A stretch of DNA of 46,351 nucleotides from positions 1-46,351 of the forward strand of contig NZ_LVCV01000190.1 in the NCBI RefSeq assembly GCF_001647195.1, read 5' to 3'. The stretch comes from Rhodococcus sp. EPR-157. GTDB taxonomy: Bacteria; Actinomycetota; Actinomycetes; Mycobacteriales; Mycobacteriaceae. Positions 41,658 to 46,351 of the stretch are shown piece after piece. The notes under the pieces were generated by a model that did no database searches, had not been told where the DNA came from, and saw only the letters and a program-made list of their open reading frames with translations. Numbering within the stretch: the stretch's first letter is position 1; each line of letters starts with the position of its first letter. A program made the position numbers and the translations under genes.

Positions 41658-42856
41658 TCAGAAGTGGGGTACGACCTTGAACGCGGTGTACCCGCCGGTA
41701 TCCGCAGCCAGTGCGACACCGTTGGACGTCACCACTGTCGGCGCATCGCCTGGTGAAGTGCCGGTGACGCGGCCGGTGGCCGCATCGATGGCGGTCATAG
41801 CCGATTTCGAGCCGCCGTACACGACTCCGCCGACGAGTGTGAGCGGTACGCGCCGGGAAATTGATCGGCGGTGAACCCTTTGGTGCCGTATTGCACGAAC
41901 AGAACCGCGATACCGTCGTCGGTGAGGTCATCGGTAGTGATCAGGGTTGATCCGCTACTGGCATCGGCAACAACCGTCATCGGGGTCCGAGCACCACTTA
42001 CCCATCGGACTTCGGCGTCCGAAAGACGGTAGACCGCCTGGATCGGCTCGGAACGGGTAGGGATTGTCCACGCAACGATCACCGAGTTGCCCGCGGCACC
42101 GATGAATCGTGCGGAACCGGCTAGAGCTGCGGGCGGCGGTGTCAGCGTTTCGGTGGACCAGGCAGTGTTCCCGGTATCGACGGTGACGATTCGCGCGTTC
42201 TCGCCGTCGGCGACGACCGCGTGTCCGCCGAATTCTGTGACCGCGCCACTCAGGTCGATGGTGTGTCCGTCGACTGCCGATACTGCGCCTTCTGCTGAAT
42301 TCGATTCTGCAGCGTCGCAATCGGCGTCGATCAGGAGCCCGGTCCCGGTCAAGCAGCCCTGGGTGCGGACTGGGCCCCACACGATTTCGCCGGTCCGGGT
42401 GTCGCGTGCGGTGAGATAATCGATGTTGTCGGAGTCGGTGTCGCCGACGTCCTGGGTGATCAGTAGTTCACGACCACGGACAGATGCGACGGCGAACTGT
42501 GCGCGGTTCGCCGGCACGTCGACCCCGAACCGTGGTGCGCCGGTGTCGCCGAGCACCTGCACTGTCGCCGAATCGGATGCCTCGGTGCCGACCAGTATTC
42601 CGGCGAATCCGTCGTCGACAACCTGGGGCGTCGAGATGAACGGGACCGACCACAATGGGGTTTCGAGGAATCCGGGAGGTGAAATCAGTTGCGACGTCGA
42701 CGGATTCTCGACCGCGACTGCATTCGAACCGTTCACCTCGGCGACCGTTGATCGACTGCATCCGGAGACGCTCGACACAGCGCAGATTCCCGCTGCGGCG
42801 ATGGCGGCGACTCGAACGCTGATTGGCAAGTCGGTCAGAATGTTTCGATCCTCCAA
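41658..42856 (-). pseudogene. PQQ-like beta-propeller lipoprotein, frameshifted near its end
   Basis: The N-terminus is a lipoprotein signal (VRVAAIAAAGICAVSSVSGC, lipobox VSGC) followed by a beta-propeller-like protein of Ser/Thr/Asp-rich repeats (ITQDVGDTDSDNIDYLTARDTRTGEIVWG). The frame fails near 41862 (FTADQFPG). One base over, the protein continues convincingly with RVPLTLVGGVVYGGSKSAMTAIDAATG.. and ends VVPHF at the TGA at 41658. A one-base loss there would explain it, unless it is a sequencing error. The start is a TTG at 42856 with AAAGGA upstream. Probably an envelope-anchored protein. Confidence 0.8.
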
Positions 42857-42908
42857 CGGTTGTCCTTTTCGGAGGTGCCAAGAGCGGCGTGCGTCGAGGG
42901 ACCTCAGG

Positions 42909-43421
42909 TCATACCGAGCACGACGATGTAGTGCAGTCGCGTCTGCGCCATCGGAAGACCACGGCTGCCAACAACATTGTCAGCGATACGCCCGCAAGAA
43001 TCGGTTGTATCGGCGCCCACAGCCCCAATGCGCCTGATGTGCCGAGCGCGAGGAGGACGAGCTTGTTGCACACGGGACAGCCGACGGCGAAGAAGGTCAG
43101 CACTACTCCGAGAGCGGCCGGAGTGCCGGTGCGCTCGGACTGCTCGGGCTTGTCGATACCGAACCACACGGCGGTCAACACGGCCGTAGCCAGCAGGACC
43201 GGGAGCTCCCATACCCGCACCGGAACCTCGCGGCCGAACACCGGGGTGTCGATGATGTCGGTGGGAATCCCGACCACGAGCGTGGTGATCACCCCGGCCA
43301 GGGTGCCGCGCAGTAGTCGCATCCCCCACCTGCTGGGTCGTCCGGCTGCGCTGAGTTCCCGACTATCGGGAACTACAGCGAAATTGACGTCGCGGCGTAC
43401 GGACGTAGTGGGCTCAGGCAT
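42909..43421 (-). CDS. Membrane protein with CPVC motif
   Basis: A 170-residue protein with about four transmembrane helices (starting near residues 35, 72, 103 and 130). The CPVC motif in VLTFFAVGCPVCNKLVLLALG lies at the edge of the third helix. A membrane-embedded CxxC suggests a redox or metal-relay role, similar to MauE/DoxX- or VKOR-like partners, but I cannot assign a family. The ATG at 43421 has AGGAG ten bases upstream. The open frame further upstream (to 44195) is antisense to the DsbA-like gene and is not counted. Divergent from the DsbA-like gene with an operator between. Confidence 0.75.
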   Translation of the reverse strand: MPEPTTSVRRDVNFAVVPDSRELSAAGRPSRWGMRLLRGTLAGVITTLVVGIPTDIIDTPVFGREVPVRVWELPVLLATAVLTAVWFGIDKPEQSERTGTPAALGVVLTFFAVGCPVCNKLVLLALGTSGALGLWAPIQPILAGVSLTMLLAAVVFRWRRRDCTTSSCSV

Positions 43422-43474
43422 GAACTGGATTCTCCTACGGGTCGTAGTTGTGTGCGTAGGGTGTGTCGTGAGGG

Positions 43475-43492
43475 TATACCCGGATGGGTATA
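43475..43492. promoter_or_regulatory. CsoR/CstR-type operator, copy 2
   Basis: TATACCCGGATGGGTATA: the same arms and four-base centre as at 41606-41623 (TATACCC-N4-GGGTATA). It lies between the divergent CPVC membrane-protein and DsbA-like genes, 35-52 bases before the DsbA-like start. Confidence 0.78.
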
Positions 43493-43526
43493 TTCGCCAG
43501 CATCGTCGACTACCGAAAGGTATTGC

Positions 43527-44240
43527 ATGACTTCGCCATCTCGTTCCACCCGCCGCCGAGACGCCTGGCTTCTTGGTATCGCCGTGCTGGTGGCTGCCGT
43601 CCTTGTGGGAGTTCTGGTGGTCGGAATGCGCGGTAGCGACGAACCGCAGGCGGCCGCGGACGGGGGAGCGAGTGCGATACCGGAGATGGGTCCCCTGGGG
43701 GACCTCGCGCGCCGCACGGTCGACGATCCGATGGCCCTCGGTGAGGTCGAGGCGCCCGTCGTGATGATTGCGTTCTCGGACTTGCGGTGCCCGTTCTGCG
43801 CCCAGTTCAGTCGGGAGACCGAGCCACAATTGATCGACCGGTACGTCGACGCCGGCACCCTGCGCATCGAATGGCGTGATCTCCCGATTTTCGGGCAGCA
43901 GTCCTTCGACGCCGCTCGAGCCGCTCGAGCCGCAGCGGCCCAAGACAAGTTCTGGGAGTTCACCCATGCGGTCTACGCCGACGCACCCGAGACCGGGCAT
44001 GCAGACCTGACCATCGAATCGCTCGAATCCTATGCTCGACAGGCCGGTGTCCCAGATCTCGCACGATTCACCGACGATGCCACCGGAACCGAGTTCGACG
44101 CCGCGATCACCGCGGACGCCAACGAGGCGCAATCGCTCGGTATCCCGGCCACACCGGCGTTCTCGGTGAACGGCGATCCCGTTCTTGGAGCGCAACCGTT
44201 CTCGGAATTCGTCGACTTGATCGACGCTGCGGCCGGATAG
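43527..44240 (+). CDS. DsbA-like membrane-anchored thiol-disulfide oxidoreductase
   Basis: A 237-residue protein with an N-terminal signal anchor at about residues 14-34 (LLGIAVLVAAVLVGVLVV). A DsbA-type thioredoxin domain follows with active site CPFC (SDLRCPFCAQFSRE) and the cis-Pro loop GIPATPAFSVNG. The domain faces outside the membrane, where it would form or exchange disulfides. GAAAGG precedes the ATG. It is followed by the CcdA-like gene eight bases later, which could supply or remove electrons. Confidence 0.94.
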   Translation: MTSPSRSTRRRDAWLLGIAVLVAAVLVGVLVVGMRGSDEPQAAADGGASAIPEMGPLGDLARRTVDDPMALGEVEAPVVMIAFSDLRCPFCAQFSRETEPQLIDRYVDAGTLRIEWRDLPIFGQQSFDAARAARAAAAQDKFWEFTHAVYADAPETGHADLTIESLESYARQAGVPDLARFTDDATGTEFDAAITADANEAQSLGIPATPAFSVNGDPVLGAQPFSEFVDLIDAAAG

Positions 44241-44247
44241 GGACCTG

Positions 44248-45114
44248 ATGTCTCAGATCGGTCTTCTCGGAGCATTCCTCGGCGGACTTCTGGCCCTGGT
44301 CAGCCCCTGCTCGGCGTTGCTGTTGCCCTCGTTCTTCGCCTACGCGTTCGGCGGAGCCGGCAAGCTCGCCGGCCGCACCGGGGTCTTCTACCTCGGGCTT
44401 GCAGCGGTACTGGTCCCCCTCGGAGCCGGAGTCGGTGCCATCGGCTCCGCCATCACCCAATACCGCGAGATCACCACGATGATCGGCGGAGTGATCATCA
44501 TCGGACTCGGGGTGATGATCATCGTCGGCCGCGGATTTGCACTGGGTTCGGCGCAGCGAGCAGCCGCACGCATCGACGTCTCCTCCACCGGCTCGGTGTT
44601 CGCGCTCGGAGCGGTGTACGGGCTCGCAGGCTTCTGTTCCGGGCCGCTGCTCGGCGCAGTGCTGACGGTTGCGGTAGCCGGCGGGCAGGCGATGTACGGC
44701 GGGGTCCTGATGGCGCTCTACGCAGCGGGGATGGTGGTTCCCTTGTTCGTTCTCGCCCTGGCGTGGGACCGATTCTCGCTGGGCTCGCGAACATGGTTGC
44801 GCGGCAGAGAAATTCAAATCGGTCCAGTACGCACCCACACCACGTCTTTGGTATCGGGTTTGCTCTTCGTCGGCATCGGTGTGTTGTTCCTGCTCACGGA
44901 AGGAACCGCCAACCTCGGTGGAGTGATGGGCGTCGACAGTCAGTACTCGCTTCAGGTGTCACTCGGCAACATCAGCGATTCGGTGTCGAATACGGCGGTC
45001 CTGCTCGTCGGAGTGTTGGTGATCATCGCGGTCCTGGCGGTGCGGATCGTTCGCAGCCGTAGCCGCGAAACCGAAGACGTGGTGCCCGCGAAAGGCGACG
45101 ACGGGACGACGTGA
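44248..45114 (+). CDS. CcdA/DsbD-like membrane electron-transfer protein
   Basis: A 288-residue integral membrane protein of about seven helices. The two conserved Cys of the family are present: SPCSALLLPSF in helix 1 and GFCSGPLLG in helix 4, which in CcdA shuttle electrons from cytoplasmic thioredoxin to periplasmic thiol proteins. It is in one operon with the DsbA-like gene. A cytochrome c maturation role is also possible, but no other ccm gene is near. Confidence 0.92.
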   Translation: MSQIGLLGAFLGGLLALVSPCSALLLPSFFAYAFGGAGKLAGRTGVFYLGLAAVLVPLGAGVGAIGSAITQYREITTMIGGVIIIGLGVMIIVGRGFALGSAQRAAARIDVSSTGSVFALGAVYGLAGFCSGPLLGAVLTVAVAGGQAMYGGVLMALYAAGMVVPLFVLALAWDRFSLGSRTWLRGREIQIGPVRTHTTSLVSGLLFVGIGVLFLLTEGTANLGGVMGVDSQYSLQVSLGNISDSVSNTAVLLVGVLVIIAVLAVRIVRSRSRETEDVVPAKGDDGTT

Positions 45115-45132
45115 GATACCGCGCAGATCGAC

Positions 45133-46191
45133 CTATTCGGCTACCAGGACCAGCTTTCCGAACGCCCCACCGCTCTCCAACCGGTGAAGGGCCTTCGTGA
45201 CCTCGGTCTCGGACGTTGCACTAGACACGGAATCGACCACGGGCCGAATGCCGTGCTCGTCGACGAAAGCTGTCAGCTGCTCGTACATCTCGCGTGATCC
45301 CGTCTCGACTCCGTGGATCGTGACGTTGCGGGTCACGAAGTCGTAGGTGTTGATCGACGCCGACAGGCCGGCTAGCAGACCGATGAAGCTGATACTTCCG
45401 CCGACTCGAACCGACCTCAGAGAGACGTTGAGATTCTCCCCACCGACGGTCTCGACCACATGGTCGACGCCACGCCCGCCGGTCCAGTCCAGAACTCTCT
45501 GCGCAACGTCGTCGCGTCGATAGTCGATGGTGTGCTCGGCCCCGAGAGCTCGCGCCCGTGCCAGCTTCTCCTCGCTGCTCGACGTCACAGCCACGCGGGC
45601 GCCCAGAGCTGTGGCCAACTGGATCGCGTGGAGTGCAACGCCTCCGGTGCCGTGGACGAGCACGGTCTGTCCAGCCTCGACCTGTCCTCGGACCACCACT
45701 GCGTGCCAGGCCGTGAGAGCTGCGACGGGTAGTGTCGCCGCCTCGGCAGTGGTCAGCGTCCGCGGCGTCTCGGCTGCCTCGTCCTCGTGGACCACGACGT
45801 ATTCCGCAAGCAACCCGCGGTTGACCGGACCGCCGACTGGCAAGACGTACTTCTCGTCACTGAGTTCGCCGTTCTGCCAGTGCGGCAGGAACATCGGCGA
45901 CACTCGATTACCGAGATCGAACCTCGTCACACCGTCCCCGCGCGCTACGACGACACCGACGCCGTCGGACAAAGGCACAACCGGACGTGGCGGACTCCAT
46001 CCGTCCTCGCCATTGATGACTAGAAGGTCGCGATAGTTGAGTGACCATGCGCGCATCCGAAGAAGAACCTCGTGTTCGCCAGGGGAGGGCACCGCCACAG
46101 CGGTGCGTCGAAGGGCGTCTGTTCCGTGACCGTCGGTGAGCCACGCGAACATCGATTCAGGTACTTCCGTTGAAGGATCGTGGTTCGTCAT
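45133..46191 (-). CDS. Zinc-type alcohol dehydrogenase / quinone oxidoreductase-like protein
   Basis: A 352-residue MDR-superfamily protein. The GroES-like N-terminal domain (LNYRDLLVINGEDG..PLSDGVGVVVARGDGV) precedes a Rossmann domain with VLVHGTGGVALHAIQLATALGARV. The catalytic and structural zinc Cys sets are absent, so it is of the quinone-reductase/enoyl-reductase-like type. The ATG at 46191 has GGAG upstream; the frame is open to 46242. It is divergent from a GlxA-type regulator that starts at the window edge, which probably controls it. Confidence 0.92.
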   Translation of the reverse strand: MTNHDPSTEVPESMFAWLTDGHGTDALRRTAVAVPSPGEHEVLLRMRAWSLNYRDLLVINGEDGWSPPRPVVPLSDGVGVVVARGDGVTRFDLGNRVSPMFLPHWQNGELSDEKYVLPVGGPVNRGLLAEYVVVHEDEAAETPRTLTTAEAATLPVAALTAWHAVVVRGQVEAGQTVLVHGTGGVALHAIQLATALGARVAVTSSSEEKLARARALGAEHTIDYRRDDVAQRVLDWTGGRGVDHVVETVGGENLNVSLRSVRVGGSISFIGLLAGLSASINTYDFVTRNVTIHGVETGSREMYEQLTAFVDEHGIRPVVDSVSSATSETEVTKALHRLESGGAFGKLVLVAE

Positions 46192-46281
46192 GGCTCCAGG
46201 ATGCTCGATGCGACCGCCCCACACGATTGGCAAATACGACACCTATCGACAAGATCCCGCCATCGGGACAAGATATAGCGT

Positions 46282-46351
46282 GTGCTGCAGACCGTCGCTG
46301 TGATCCTGCAAGAACCTGTCGCTGTATTCGAGCTCGGTGTACTCACCGAGA
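46282..46351 (+). CDS. GlxA/AraC-type regulator, 5' end only
   Basis: The first 23 codons from a GTG read VLQTVAVILQEPVAVFELGV, the typical opening of the DJ-1/PfpI-like domain in GlxA-family regulators, and the frame is open to the window end. There is no ribosome site and a TATA-rich stretch (AGATATAG) lies immediately upstream, so translation may be leaderless. It is divergent from the oxidoreductase gene. Confidence 0.65.
   Translation, partial: MLQTVAVILQEPVAVFELGVLTE

Noticed and set aside
43422-44195. Extension of the CPVC membrane protein to 428 residues.
   Set aside because: The extra part is antisense to the DsbA-like gene; AGGAG supports the ATG at 43421.
46245-46274. Repeated ACAAGAT segments (CGACAAGAT and GGACAAGAT) between the last oxidoreductase and GlxA genes.
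   Set aside because: Only short direct repeats; too little to call an operator.

Overview
The window is GC-rich actinobacterial chromosome, most like Rhodococcus or a close relative in the Mycobacteriales. The lineage markers are an Lsr2 nucleoid protein, a decayed 13E12-type HNH endonuclease, DUF3263 and DUF3618 proteins, a mycothiol-dependent-isomerase-like protein, GlxA-type regulators and many GTG starts. It is densely packed with accessory and stress genes. I saw no rRNA or tRNA gene, CRISPR array or intact insertion sequence.

Left part (1-13.8 kb). The 3' part of selO comes first, then an arginase-fold protein and a three-gene envelope operon with start/stop overlaps (BrkB-like, holin-X-like, DUF3618). 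Next are an epimerase and ankyrin pair, a large KatE-type catalase, an SRPBCC protein and an Hsp20 gene whose promoter overlaps a CIRCE element. A c-di-GMP and kinase block follows: EAL-DICT protein, membrane Ser/Thr kinase with an Asn/Gly tail, and a PAS-GAF-GGDEF-EAL protein.

Middle (13.9-29 kb). This is a run of small regulator and oxidoreductase modules, several with operators visible in the DNA: TetR with a TetX-like flavoprotein, cupin with GlxA/AraC regulator, TetR with NmrA-like protein and SDR, HxlR with SDR, and MarR with a DinB/maleylpyruvate-isomerase-like protein. Between them lie an HNH pseudogene, an Lsr2 gene, a MerR regulator and small secreted or membrane proteins.

29-33 kb looks like an antibiotic-response island. 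It holds a Cmx-like MFS exporter, a short threonyl-tRNA synthetase without TGS and editing domains, a VOC protein and an ABC-F remnant. The synthetase is preceded by a 20-codon leader peptide with three consecutive Thr codons and then a terminator hairpin, the layout of ribosome-mediated attenuation. This is the most interesting signal in the window.

35.4-39.2 kb is a hydroxyquinol (resorcinol-type) catabolic cluster: AraC regulator, flavin hydroxylase, maleylacetate reductase and hydroxyquinol 1,2-dioxygenase. The hydroxylase has lost its middle and C-terminus, so only the lower pathway appears intact.

39.2-45.1 kb is a sulfur and thiol-redox region: MBL-rhodanese fusion, small Cys-rich protein, frameshifted propeller lipoprotein, CPVC membrane protein, DsbA-like protein and CcdA-like protein. 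Two copies of the operator TATACCC-N4-GGGTATA, of CsoR/CstR type, suggest a shared repressor encoded elsewhere. The window ends with a quinone-oxidoreductase-like gene divergent from the first codons of a GlxA-type regulator.
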